DNA from: Streptomyces litmocidini
Lineage (GTDB): Bacteria; Actinomycetota; Actinomycetes; Streptomycetales; Streptomycetaceae
Direction: 5' to 3'
DNA length: 64,000 nucleotides
NCBI RefSeq assembly: GCF_014649755.1
Contig: NZ_BMTQ01000014.1
Span: forward strand, 62,001 to 126,000
The notes beneath the pieces were generated by a model. It ran no database searches. It saw only the letters and a program-made list of their open reading frames with translations, and was not told where the DNA came from. This document shows, piece after piece, positions 29,140 to 40,608 of this stretch. The translations under genes and the position numbers were made by a program. Position 1 is the first letter of the stretch. Each line of letters begins with the position of its first letter.

Positions 29140-32100
29140 CCGTGACACGGCTTCCGGCACCGCGACGCGACGAGCCGGCCGCGCCGAACTCGGTAGCCGG
29201 GCTCCGCTGGCAGCCGAATCGCGCCGGCATCCTCAACGTCTGGCGCTACTACGACGAGACCTTCACCTTCCATCAAGGCCGCCTGTTGCTGCGCGGCCAG
29301 AACGGCTCCGGCAAGTCCAAAGCGCTGGAGCTCCTGCTGCCCTTCCTCTTCGACGCCAGCCTGCGGCCCAACCGGCTCTCCACCTTCGGCGGTTCCGAAC
29401 GCACCATGCACTGGAACCTGATGGGGGAGGGAGCCTCGGGAAAGACCCGGGTCGGATACGTGTGGCTGGAGTTCCGGCGCGCCGGTGCCGACGGGGCGGA
29501 AAGCTGGTTCGGCTGTGGGGCCCGACTGCAGGCCAGCGTGCACACCAGTGGTGTGCACGCCGACTACTTCACCACCAGCGCCCGGATCGCCCACCCTGGC
29601 GGTTTGCCGCTCGTCAACGACGCCGGGCAGCCCCTGACACGGGCCGCGCTGGCCGACGCCCTGCGCGACCGCGGCGAGATCCACCCCACGGCCGCCGACT
29701 ACCGCACGGCGGTACGGCGCGAACTCTTCGCCGGAATGGGGGAGCAGCGCTATGAATCACTCCTCTCCGCCCTGCTTCAGCTCCGTCAGCCCAAACTGTC
29801 CGAACGGCTCGATCCGTCCCTGCTCTCCACCCTCCTGTCGCGGGCCCTGCCCCCGCTCGGTGAGAGCGAGATCAGCGAACTTGCCGAGGGCTTCGAACGC
29901 CTCGACCGCCAGCGTGAGCACCTCAAACGGCTCAACGAAGAGGTGGACGCGGCCGAAGCGGTGGCGAGCAGGCAGCGCGCGTATGCGCGCCGGGTCCTGC
30001 GGGCGGCGGCTGCCGCGCTGATCTCCACCACCACGGACATGGACGACCTCACCCGCGATGCTCGTGCCAGCGCGGAGGAACACGCGGAGGCGCAGGCCGA
30101 ACGGGCGCGGACCGAGACTGTCCGGGAGGATCTGGTCAGGCGGGCGCATGCCCTGGAGGAGACCATCGAGGGCCTGCGCGACAGCGACGCCTACCGGGAG
30201 GGCCAGGAGCTCGACCGGCTCCGCCGCCGTACCGACGAGGCCACGGCCCAAGCCCGCCGGGAGCGTGCTACCGCCCGGGACAGGCAGGCCCGGGCCGAGC
30301 GGGAGGCCGGGCTGGCAGCTGACTCCGACCGACACGCCCGGGTCCTCGACGAGCACGCGCGCGAAGCGGCCGACGAGGCGCGAACGTCGGCGAGAGGCGC
30401 AGGCCTGGAGTCCGTCCAGTACGAGATGCGCGCGCTACTCGAAACCGTACGCCCGTCGCCGGCCCCGGGCACCTCTGCTGCGGACGCCGGTTCGTCCGAG
30501 GCCCCGACTGTGGCCCAGGAGAGGGGCGAAAACCAGGCTCGGAGGGTACGCCGACTGCTCCGGGGCGCCACCGACGCCCGGCGCGGGCAGATCGAGCTCG
30601 TCACCGAGGCCATCGACGGCCATGAACAGGCGGTCCGTGCCCGTGGGATGGCCGAGGAGGCGGTGGAACAGGCCCGTACCCGGCTCGCAGCGGCGATCAC
30701 CGGCCGGGAGGAAGTCGTGCGTGCCTGGAACCAAGCCCTCGCGACGCAGGGTGAACGGCTACGAGCCTGGGCCCAGGAGTGCGTCGAACTCAAGTTTTCC
30801 GATACCGACGAACTGTCCGCACGCGCAGAGTCCGAGACCGAGGTCGCGGCCCTGGTGGAGGAAGCGGCGCGAGCGGTGGAGCAGGACATCACCGGGGGAG
30901 AGGCCGCTACCCGAGCCACACGCCGGAACGTGGCGGACGAGCAGGCCCGCCTGGCGGACGAGGCACAGCGGCTGAGCCAGGTGGCCGAGGTGCCACCGGC
31001 GTCCCCGTACACCCGTACGGCGGACCGCACGAGGAATGTGGGCGCCCCGCTGTGGCGACTCGTCGCCTTCCACGAGGAGACGCCTCTCATCGTCCAGGCC
31101 GGAGTGGAGGCAGCGCTGGAGGCGTCGGGCCTCCTGGACGCGTGGGTCGCTCCGGACGGCGAGAGCGTGCTGCCCGGTCACGACACGCGCGTCGAGACAG
31201 CCCTGGCCGTCCCTGCCCCGGGGACGAGCCTCCTGGAGGTGTTGCGGCCCGAGGACGACATCCCCGTACCGGCCGGGACGGTCAGCCGTCTGCTTGCCGG
31301 AGTCGCCTACGGCGAGCGGCTTCCCGAGGGACATCCGGTCGCCGTCTCCGCCGACGGGGCATGGCGTCTCGCACCCGCCACAGGGACCTGGAGCAAGCAG
31401 GAACCCGCCCACATCGGGGCCGTGGCGCGGCAGCGGGCACGACAGCGTCGGATCGACGAACTGACCGTTCTTATCGAAGCGAAGGACGCGGCGCTTGCCG
31501 GACTCGACGACCGCCTCCGCGAGCTCGCCGCCCGACGGACCCGGCTCGATGCCGAGCGGGCGGCCCGTCCGGACCACCACGAGCTCGACCGGCGGCTACG
31601 CGAGTGGGACCGGGCCGAGGGCCAGGTGGCCGTCCGCGACGACGCCGTCCATGACGCCGTCTCGCTTCTGGAGCGCGGCGAAGCGGCTGTGACGGCCGCT
31701 CTGCGTACCCTGAGCCGTCTGGCGGCGGAGCACAGCCTGCCCACCGACCGTGGCCGCCTGCGCGAGCTGTCCCGCTCCATCGACATGTTCCGTGACACCG
31801 CCGATCTCTGGGTAGATGCCCGGATCGGCGCCACCGTGGCCGCCGACCATGCGCGCCGGCTCATGGAGCAGGCGGCACGCGCCCAGGCTGACGCCGAGGA
31901 GCAGGACGGTGCGGCGGCCGCGGCCGAGAGTACGGCTTCAGGGCTACGGGCGCGCCTGGAGGCGGTGGAATCCACTGTCGGGGAGGACTACCGCCAGGTG
32001 GTGGCCCGCGTCGTCGCAGCACGGGCGGAGCGGGACCGATGCCGCGCCGAGGCCGAGAGGGCGGGTGGTGCCCTGCGCCACCTGGAGGGGCGCATCGGAG

Positions 32101-33266
32101 AGCTGCGTGCGGTGAGCGAGCGCGATGCCGAGGAGCGGGAACGAGCGGTCGTCGCCCGGGACAGTCGGGCGCGCCGGTTCCGGCGCCTGTGCCTGACCGG
32201 CCTGGCGGAGGACGCCGGCATCGCACTGGAGCTCGGTGCCGCCGACGGAACGAAGGCCACTCTGGAGGCCGCCCGTACCGTCGCCGCCACGTGGCCCGCT
32301 CTTCCCCACGCCCCGCGCAACCTGGGCGACGCCGCCACCCGCCTCTCCGAAGCCGTCCACGAGGCCCGTCGACAGCTCGGCTTCCGCGCCGATCTCGATC
32401 TGGAGCCCGACGAGGACATCCAGCTGCTCAGCGCCCGCCTGGACGGGGTACGCCTCGGGGGCACGGCGCTGCTGAACACGCTGACACAGGAGAGGAAACG
32501 CAGCAGGGACGACATCACCGGCACCGAGCGGCGGCTCTTCGACCAGATCCTCACCGGGGACATCCGGCGACACCTCGCCGCTCGCATCCGCCAGGCGGGT
32601 GAGCTCGTCGACCGGATGAACGGCCACCTGGAGCGGGTCCGCACCGCCTCCCGCGTGGCTGTGCAACTCGTCTGGCAGATCCGCCCGGACCTCCCCGAAG
32701 GTACCCGTACCGCCCGCGACCTGCTGCTCAAGGACCCGGGCAGGCTCACCGACGCCGACCGAGAGGCGCTGCACGCCTTCTTCCGTACGAGGATCGACGA
32801 GGCCAAGGACGCCGACACCGCTGCCAGTTGGGAAGAACAGCTCGGAGAGGTCCTCGACTACACGTCCTGGCACCAGTTCACCGTCCGCCTGGACCGGGCG
32901 AACGGAACCGGCTGGCAGCAGCTGACCAAGAAGCTCCACGGCGCACTGTCCGGCGGCGAGAAGGCGATCGCCCTGCACCTGCCGTTGTTCGCGGCGATCG
33001 CCGCCCACTACGAAGCCGTGCCCCAGGCACCCCGGCCGATTCTGCTGGACGAGGTCTTCGTCGGCGTCGACACCGTCAACCGAGGCCAGATCTTCGCCCT
33101 GCTCACAGCGCTCGATCTGGATCTCATGCTCACCTCCGACCACGAATGGTGCACCTACGGCGAGCTGCCCGGGATCGCCGTCCACCAACTTCTCACCGAC
33201 ACGGACGACGATGCGGTCACCAGCGCCCGCTTCGTTTGGAACGGCACCGATCTGGAGTCCGAGTGA
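29136..33266 (+). CDS. jetC: Wadjet SMC-like ATPase JetC, TIGR02680 family
   Basis: 1376 residues from GTG 29136 (GAAGGAG upstream; GTGA overlap with jetB). Walker A LLRGQNGSGKSKALELLLP is near residue 55. The ABC signature LSGGEKAIALHLPLF near 1270 and the Walker B ILLDEVFVGVD near 1301 complete the ATPase site. Long coiled coils span ~265-480 and ~780-1100. Between them a globular hinge-like segment with GAPLWRLVAFHEE and ALEASGLLDAWVAPDG is characteristic of TIGR02680. JetC is the loop-extruding motor that recognises small circular plasmid DNA. All catalytic motifs look intact. Confidence 0.92.
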   Translation: MTVTRLPAPRRDEPAAPNSVAGLRWQPNRAGILNVWRYYDETFTFHQGRLLLRGQNGSGKSKALELLLPFLFDASLRPNRLSTFGGSERTMHWNLMGEGASGKTRVGYVWLEFRRAGADGAESWFGCGARLQASVHTSGVHADYFTTSARIAHPGGLPLVNDAGQPLTRAALADALRDRGEIHPTAADYRTAVRRELFAGMGEQRYESLLSALLQLRQPKLSERLDPSLLSTLLSRALPPLGESEISELAEGFERLDRQREHLKRLNEEVDAAEAVASRQRAYARRVLRAAAAALISTTTDMDDLTRDARASAEEHAEAQAERARTETVREDLVRRAHALEETIEGLRDSDAYREGQELDRLRRRTDEATAQARRERATARDRQARAEREAGLAADSDRHARVLDEHAREAADEARTSARGAGLESVQYEMRALLETVRPSPAPGTSAADAGSSEAPTVAQERGENQARRVRRLLRGATDARRGQIELVTEAIDGHEQAVRARGMAEEAVEQARTRLAAAITGREEVVRAWNQALATQGERLRAWAQECVELKFSDTDELSARAESETEVAALVEEAARAVEQDITGGEAATRATRRNVADEQARLADEAQRLSQVAEVPPASPYTRTADRTRNVGAPLWRLVAFHEETPLIVQAGVEAALEASGLLDAWVAPDGESVLPGHDTRVETALAVPAPGTSLLEVLRPEDDIPVPAGTVSRLLAGVAYGERLPEGHPVAVSADGAWRLAPATGTWSKQEPAHIGAVARQRARQRRIDELTVLIEAKDAALAGLDDRLRELAARRTRLDAERAARPDHHELDRRLREWDRAEGQVAVRDDAVHDAVSLLERGEAAVTAALRTLSRLAAEHSLPTDRGRLRELSRSIDMFRDTADLWVDARIGATVAADHARRLMEQAARAQADAEEQDGAAAAAESTASGLRARLEAVESTVGEDYRQVVARVVAARAERDRCRAEAERAGGALRHLEGRIGELRAVSERDAEERERAVVARDSRARRFRRLCLTGLAEDAGIALELGAADGTKATLEAARTVAATWPALPHAPRNLGDAATRLSEAVHEARRQLGFRADLDLEPDEDIQLLSARLDGVRLGGTALLNTLTQERKRSRDDITGTERRLFDQILTGDIRRHLAARIRQAGELVDRMNGHLERVRTASRVAVQLVWQIRPDLPEGTRTARDLLLKDPGRLTDADREALHAFFRTRIDEAKDADTAASWEEQLGEVLDYTSWHQFTVRLDRANGTGWQQLTKKLHGALSGGEKAIALHLPLFAAIAAHYEAVPQAPRPILLDEVFVGVDTVNRGQIFALLTALDLDLMLTSDHEWCTYGELPGIAVHQLLTDTDDDAVTSARFVWNGTDLESE

Positions 33267-34522
33267 GGCTTCCTGAAGAGGCGGCGGGAGTATGCGCTTT
33301 GCGCCGCCCCGAGTTGCGGATCCTCTGGCAGGCGGTCCATGAACGTCTCTCCTCCGGGCGCTCCGTCACGCGCGTGCGCATCGGACCGCTCGATGAGGCC
33401 GAGCGCGACGCCCTGGCCGATTTGCTCGGCCTGGACCGCCTGCCGGACGTCCGGTGCTCCGTCACGCTGGCACGGCTGGAAGAAGCCGTCACGGAAATCT
33501 CCGGACGCACGGTACGGGACACCGTCACCGAGCTCATCGGCCCCCTCGGCGACCGCGCGGAGGAGCGCCGCCGCGAGCAGGCCGAGCGCGCCGAACTATG
33601 GGCGCGGTTGTCCGGACACGACACGGTACGGGCTCAGCCGGCACTCGCCGACTGGGTCACGTCCTGCCGCTCCACCGGCCTGGTCGGTGGCTCACCGGAA
33701 CGTACCTGGGCCCTCCTTGAGGACGCGCTCACGGTCCTCGCGGCTATACCCGCCGAGGCGGAGCCCCTGCCCTTGTTCGCCGCCCGGCTCCTGAGAGGCG
33801 ACTCCCACGCTCTCGACGACGGTACCCAGCTGTCCACCGTCGTTCTGCGTGCCCTGGCTGCCCTGCACGACACCGCCCCGCCGCACTCCGCCGCTGACCG
33901 GCGAGCCCTGTGGGTCCGGGCGGGCGTTGCCGACGACGAGCTGTCCGCCGTCGTCCTTGCCGCCGGTCTGCGTCCGTCCGGCGACGGAGTGCTCGCTCAC
34001 GTGGCGCGCGCATGCGCCGAGGCCGGGCAGGCTGCCAGCCTGACCCTTGCCCAGGTTCGTTCCCCCGGCCGATTCACCCTGGTCACGGAGCCGTCACCTG
34101 TCGTCCACGTCGTGGAGAATCCCAGCATCCTGGCTCTCGCCCTACGTCGCTTCGGCCGGAGCTGTCCACCTTTGCTTTGTACGTCCGGCTGGCCCAACAG
34201 TGCGGTGATCCTGCTCCTCCGCATGCTCGCGGCCCGCGGTGCGGTGCTCCGGTATCACGGGGACTTCGATGGTGAGGGCATCCGCATTGCCGCGTACGTC
34301 TTCGACAAGACACCGGCGAGTCCTTGGCGTATGTCGGCGGAGGACTATCGCGAGGCGGTTGCCCGCCATCCCCGCGGCCCTCATCCAGGGCGTGTCACCG
34401 AAGCCCCGTGGGATCACGGACTGGCCGAGGCCATGGTGCGGCAGGAATCCGCCCTGGTCGAAGAGCTGGTGGTAGATGTGCTGCTGGAAGATCTCGCGGC
34501 AGGACTCGGAAGCACCCCGTAG
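33263..34522 (+). CDS. jetD: Wadjet nuclease JetD, DUF2399/TIGR02679 family (Topo VI-like Toprim)
   Basis: 419 residues from GTG 33263, overlapping the jetC stop by 4 bp. The C-terminal part has the Toprim landmarks of topoisomerase-VI-A-like nucleases: VVENPSILALA with its glutamate near residue 283, and YHGDFDGEGIRIAAY with the acidic DFD near 332. JetD cleaves plasmid DNA once JetABC has compacted it. The N-terminal half contains an arm domain of DUF3323 type (inferred). It is the last gene of the operon and abuts the island boundary. Confidence 0.88.
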   Translation: MRLPEEAAGVCALRRPELRILWQAVHERLSSGRSVTRVRIGPLDEAERDALADLLGLDRLPDVRCSVTLARLEEAVTEISGRTVRDTVTELIGPLGDRAEERRREQAERAELWARLSGHDTVRAQPALADWVTSCRSTGLVGGSPERTWALLEDALTVLAAIPAEAEPLPLFAARLLRGDSHALDDGTQLSTVVLRALAALHDTAPPHSAADRRALWVRAGVADDELSAVVLAAGLRPSGDGVLAHVARACAEAGQAASLTLAQVRSPGRFTLVTEPSPVVHVVENPSILALALRRFGRSCPPLLCTSGWPNSAVILLLRMLAARGAVLRYHGDFDGEGIRIAAYVFDKTPASPWRMSAEDYREAVARHPRGPHPGRVTEAPWDHGLAEAMVRQESALVEELVVDVLLEDLAAGLGSTP

Positions 34523-34556
34523 CTCATCGCATTCAAAGTCCCAGAGAAGTCCCACA

Positions 34557-34616
34557 GGTGCCACCACTACCCTCTTGACCCTCATAAGTGCAGGTAAGGT
34601 GGGTAATGGTGGCATC
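34557..34616. repeat. Imperfect inverted repeat at the island/core boundary
   Basis: GGTGCCACCACTACCC (34557-34572) pairs with 34601-34616 at 14 of 16 positions around a 28-nt spacer. The segment lies between the convergent jetD and murA2 ends and is visibly more AT-rich than the genes. It could act as a terminator or be a relic of island insertion; I cannot tell which. Confidence 0.5.
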
Positions 34617-34630
34617 GATTCCAAGAATGC

Positions 34631-36160
34631 TCAGATGTCCCGGAAGGTCTCGATCTGCGCGCCGATCGAGTTGAGGCGCTCCGCGAGGTCCTCGTAGCCG
34701 CGGTTGATGACGTAGACGTTGCGCAGGACCGACGTGCCCTCCGCCGCCATCATGGCGAGCAGGACGACCACGGCCGGGCGCAGGGCCGGCGGGCACATCA
34801 TCTCGGCGGCGCGCCAGCGGGTCGGGCCCTCCACGAGGACGCGGTGGGGGTCGAGGAGCTGGAGGCGGCCGCCGAGGCGGTTGAGGTCGGTGAGGTAGAT
34901 GGCGCGGTTGTCGTAGACCCAGTCGTGGATGAGGGTCTTGCCCTGGGCCGTCGCCGCGATCGCCGCGAAGAAGGGGACGTTGTCGATGTTGAGGCCCGGG
35001 AACGGCATCGGGTGGATCTTGTCGATCGGCGCCTCCAGTTTGGAGGGGCGGACCGTCAGGTCGACCAGGCGGGTGCGGCCGTTGTCCGCCGGGTACTCCG
35101 CCGAGCGGTCGTGGTCGAGTCCCATCTCCTCCAGGACGGCGAGCTCGATCTCCATGAACTCGACGGGGACCCGGCGGATCGTCAGCTCCGACTCCGTCAC
35201 CACGGCGGCGGCGAGCAGGCTCATCGCCTCGACCGGGTCCTCGGAGGGGGAGTAGTCGACGTCCACGTCGATCTGCGGCACGCCATGCACGGTCAGGGTG
35301 GTGGTGCCGATGCCGTCGACCCGGACGCCGAGGGCCTCCAGGAAGAAGCAGAGGTCCTGGACCATGTAGTTGGAGGAGGCGTTGCGGATGACGGTGACGC
35401 CGTCGTGGCGGGCGGCGGCCAGGAGGGCGTTCTCGGTGACCGTGTCGCCCCGCTCGGTCAGGACGATCGGGCGGTCGGGGGAGACGGAGCGGTCGACCCG
35501 GGCGTGGTAGATGCCCTCGGTGGCCGTGACCTCCAGGCCGAAGCGGCGCAGCGCGATCATGTGCGGCTCGATCGTGCGCGTACCGAGGTCGCAGCCGCCG
35601 GCGTACGGCAGCTTGAAGCGGTCCATGCGGTGCAGCAGCGGGCCGAGGAACATGATGATCGAGCGGGTGCGGATCGCGGCCTCGGCGTCGACGGACTCCA
35701 TGTCGAGCTCGGCCGGCGGCACGATCTCCAGGTCCACGCCGTCGTTGACCCAGCGGGTGCGGACGCCGATGGAGTTGAGGACCTCCAGGAGCCGGAAGAC
35801 CTCCTCGATGCGGGCGACCCGGCGCAGGATGGTGCGGCCCTTGTTGAGGAGCGAGGCGCAGAGCAGCGCGACGCAGGCGTTCTTGCTCGTCTTGACGTCG
35901 ATGGAGCCGGAGAGGCGGCGGCGGCCGACGACCCGGAGGTGCATGGGGCCCGCGTATCCCAGGGACACGATCTCGCTGTCGAGGGCCTCGCCGATCCGGG
36001 CGATCATCTCAAGGCTGATGTTCTGGTTGCCGCGCTCGATCCGGTTGACGGCGCTCTGGCTCGTGGCCAGCGCTTCGGCGAGCTGCGTCTGTGTCCAGCC
36101 GCGGTGTTGCCGGGCGTCACGGATGAGCTTGCCGATGCGTACGAGGTAGTCGTCTGCCAT
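34631..36160 (-). CDS. UDP-N-acetylglucosamine 1-carboxyvinyltransferase (MurA paralogue) with N-terminal HTH
   Basis: 509 residues. MurA transfers enolpyruvate from PEP to UDP-GlcNAc, the first committed step of peptidoglycan synthesis. The substrate-binding Lys-Asn pair is in KTSKNACVALL, and the catalytic, fosfomycin-targeted Cys is in AGGCDLGTR. The first ~65 residues form an XRE-type helix-turn-helix (RGWTQTQLAEALATSQSAVN), an extension known in the second Streptomyces MurA (SCO5998-like). The fusion hints at DNA-linked autoregulation, and a palindrome lies 12 bp upstream. Neighbouring aconitase supports the orthology. It is transcribed leftwards and converges on jetD. Confidence 0.92.
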   Translation of the reverse strand: MADDYLVRIGKLIRDARQHRGWTQTQLAEALATSQSAVNRIERGNQNISLEMIARIGEALDSEIVSLGYAGPMHLRVVGRRRLSGSIDVKTSKNACVALLCASLLNKGRTILRRVARIEEVFRLLEVLNSIGVRTRWVNDGVDLEIVPPAELDMESVDAEAAIRTRSIIMFLGPLLHRMDRFKLPYAGGCDLGTRTIEPHMIALRRFGLEVTATEGIYHARVDRSVSPDRPIVLTERGDTVTENALLAAARHDGVTVIRNASSNYMVQDLCFFLEALGVRVDGIGTTTLTVHGVPQIDVDVDYSPSEDPVEAMSLLAAAVVTESELTIRRVPVEFMEIELAVLEEMGLDHDRSAEYPADNGRTRLVDLTVRPSKLEAPIDKIHPMPFPGLNIDNVPFFAAIAATAQGKTLIHDWVYDNRAIYLTDLNRLGGRLQLLDPHRVLVEGPTRWRAAEMMCPPALRPAVVVLLAMMAAEGTSVLRNVYVINRGYEDLAERLNSIGAQIETFRDI

Positions 36161-36171
36161 GGCGTCACGTT

Positions 36172-36187
36172 ATCTCAGATATGAGAT
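36172..36187. promoter_or_regulatory. Candidate operator upstream of the HTH-MurA gene
   Basis: ATCTCAGATATGAGAT has perfect 6-bp arms (ATCTCA/TGAGAT) around a 4-bp centre and begins 12 bp upstream of the murA2 start. It may be bound by the gene's own HTH domain or by a MarR-type regulator, since it resembles the palindrome before aconitase. Binding is inferred. Confidence 0.45.
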
Positions 36188-36210
36188 GTGTTCCGTCAGG
36201 GGGTGGGCCG

Positions 36211-36567
36211 TCAGGGTGAATCGCCGTGCGCGGTCGGGTGGCGCGGTTCGTACAGGGGGAGTTCGGTGCCGCTCGGCAGCCGGACGGCGGCGAGCAGGCC
36301 CCAGCCCTGGTCGGTGATGGCCCGTGAGATCTCCGCGCCCCGGTCCTCCAGGGTTGTCAGGGTGTGGGTGAGGTCGTCGCACATGAGGTACACCTCGTGC
36401 TGCGGCTCGCCCGTCGTGGGGTGCACCGCGATCTCGGCGGGCGGCAGCCTGAAGATGAGCCAGCCCCCTCCGGCGTCCACGTGCTCGAAGCCGACGACGT
36501 CCTTGAGGAAGGCCCGGTCGGCCTCCGCGTCCCGGGTGTAGAGAACCACGTGCGCGCCGCTGATCAT
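36211..36567 (-). CDS. VOC-family (glyoxalase/bleomycin-resistance) protein
   Basis: 118 residues with the beta-alpha-beta-beta-beta VOC pattern: HVVLYTRDAEADRAFLKDVV, GGGWLIFRLPPAEIAVHP, then HEVYLMCDDLTHTLTTLEDR and ELPLYEP. Metal-binding His/Glu positions are plausible (H near the start, E near the end), but the substrate is unknown. It lies upstream of murA2 on the same strand, separated by ~50 bp containing the palindrome, so it may or may not share its transcript. Confidence 0.85.
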   Translation of the reverse strand: MISGAHVVLYTRDAEADRAFLKDVVGFEHVDAGGGWLIFRLPPAEIAVHPTTGEPQHEVYLMCDDLTHTLTTLEDRGAEISRAITDQGWGLLAAVRLPSGTELPLYEPRHPTAHGDSP

Positions 36568-36728
36568 GGACCGATCGTCGGCCGGGGCGCCCGCCGCGGC
36601 AATCGGACCGCATCCGTTCGGGGCGGGCGGGGTGGGACCGGGTGGGACCGGGCGGGGCGGGATCGGTCGCGCCTCCCGCGGATCCGCAGCCTGCCGGGCA
36701 TGACCGGGCGGCGGTGATGTACTAGAGT

Positions 36729-36746
36729 TATCTCGACATCGAGATA
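36729..36746. promoter_or_regulatory. MarR/TamR-like palindrome upstream of aconitase
   Basis: TATCTCGACATCGAGATA has perfect 8-bp arms around a 2-bp centre. TamR, a MarR-family regulator of S. coelicolor responsive to trans-aconitate and citrate, is known to control aconitase from an 18-bp palindrome, so this is a good candidate TamR site. It overlaps a possible -10 box (TAGAGT, 36724-36729). Confidence 0.55.
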
Positions 36747-36788
36747 TCTGCCGAGGCGCACCGCTGCCGCCACCCCGGTAAGGGTTAC

Positions 36789-36807
36789 CTAACTTAGCCT
36801 TACCTTA
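36789..36807. promoter_or_regulatory. Iron-box-like site upstream of aconitase
   Basis: This 19-bp stretch matches the DtxR/DmdR iron-box consensus (TTAGGTTAGNCTAACCTAA form) at about 14 of 19 positions, best in its right half TTAGCCTTACCTTA. It lies between the TamR-like palindrome and the aconitase start. Iron control of an Fe-S enzyme is plausible, but binding is inferred. Confidence 0.4.
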
Positions 36808-36874
36808 GCGGATCGACGACGCGTACGTGGCGGCAGGATGTGGTGGAACGCGCACATATATGAAGGAGACTGTC

Positions 36875-39589
<2,715 letters not shown>

Positions 39590-39611
39590 CGCCACCGGAT
39601 CCGGTAGACCG

Positions 39612-39651
39612 GAAAGGGCCCCGCTCCTCGGAGGAGGAGCGGGGCCCTTTC
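39612..39651. terminator. Strong hairpin terminator after aconitase
   Basis: A perfect 18-bp inverted repeat (39612-39629 with 39634-39651) closes a GGAG tetraloop, between convergent genes. There is no U-run, as is common in Streptomyces. Confidence 0.85.
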
Positions 39652-39687
39652 GTTCGTCACGCGCGCCGTCTCACGACGGAGCGAGGA

Positions 39688-40608
39688 TCAGAACATGAGG
39701 CGGTAGGTGTTCCAGCCGCTGGTGCCGATCTTCACGCGCGGCTTGAACGGCACGGTGCCGTTCGCGGTGCCCTTGTACAGCCACAGGGCGCCGGTGCTCT
39801 CACGGGCGACCAGGTCGGCGATGCCGTCGAGGTCGATGTCGCCGGTCGAGACGAGGGCGTTGTAGGCGTTCCAGCCGCCGCCGATCTTGGTGCGGGCGGC
39901 GAACGGCGCCGTGTAGCTGCCGGTGCCCTTGTAGAGCCACAGCACACCGGCGCTGTCGCGGGCGACGATGTCGTCCTTGCCGTCGCCGCTCAGGTCGCCC
40001 TTGCCGGCGATCTGGGTGTAGGCCTGCCAGCCGCCGCCCACCCGGTAGCGGGTGGTGACCTTGCCGTTGCCGTAGCCCAGGTACAGCCACAGCACGCCGT
40101 AGCTGTCACGGGCGAGCAGGTCGTCGGCGGTGCCGCCGCCCAGCTGGCCCGCGGACAGGACCTTGTTGTAGATGCTCCAGCCGCTGCCGATGGCGACCGG
40201 GTCGCCGCCGTACGCCATGTACGACAGGCGGCCCGCGGTGACGTCCCAGATGCCGTCGGCGCTGCCGTCGTGGTCCTGGTCGACCTGGGTGATGAACTTG
40301 GCGTTGCCCCAGCCGTAGCCGGTGTAGACGCGGGCCTCGAGGCCGCCCTGACCGTTCGGCGGGTAGCCGTACATGTCGCCGCGGGAGTCGACGCCGTAGA
40401 GGGCGTTCACCTGGGCGTCGGAGGTGCTCTCGGCGGCGAAGGCGCTCGCGTTGCCCGAGGGCTTCTGGACGGCGGCGGACGCGGTCCGCTCCTGCGGCGC
40501 GTCCGCGGCGACGGCGGCCGTCGTGGTGCCGACCAGGGCGGCGGTTATCGCCGCGACCGTGACACGGGAGAGGACGCCCGTGCGGTTCAGGCCAGAAGAG
40601 TTGGCCAC
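39688..40608 (-). CDS. Secreted FG-GAP/VCBS-repeat protein
   Basis: 306 residues from GTG 40608. A signal peptide (residues 1-~35, VAAITAALVGTTTAAVAA) is followed by a short variable stretch and then repeats of about 50 residues with W-x-Y and Ca-binding-like loops DQDHDGSADG, DLSGDGKDDIVARD and DIDLDGIADLVARE. Each repeat carries GVLWLY or GALWLY. This is the integrin-like FG-GAP beta-propeller fold seen in many Streptomyces extracellular proteins; no catalytic domain is attached. The function is unknown, perhaps binding or adhesion. Confidence 0.85.
   Translation of the reverse strand: MANSSGLNRTGVLSRVTVAAITAALVGTTTAAVAADAPQERTASAAVQKPSGNASAFAAESTSDAQVNALYGVDSRGDMYGYPPNGQGGLEARVYTGYGWGNAKFITQVDQDHDGSADGIWDVTAGRLSYMAYGGDPVAIGSGWSIYNKVLSAGQLGGGTADDLLARDSYGVLWLYLGYGNGKVTTRYRVGGGWQAYTQIAGKGDLSGDGKDDIVARDSAGVLWLYKGTGSYTAPFAARTKIGGGWNAYNALVSTGDIDLDGIADLVARESTGALWLYKGTANGTVPFKPRVKIGTSGWNTYRLMF

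Noticed and set aside
34523..34630. tRNA gene or phage attachment site at the island edge
   Set aside because: No cloverleaf, no integrase gene and no visible direct repeat partner in the window.
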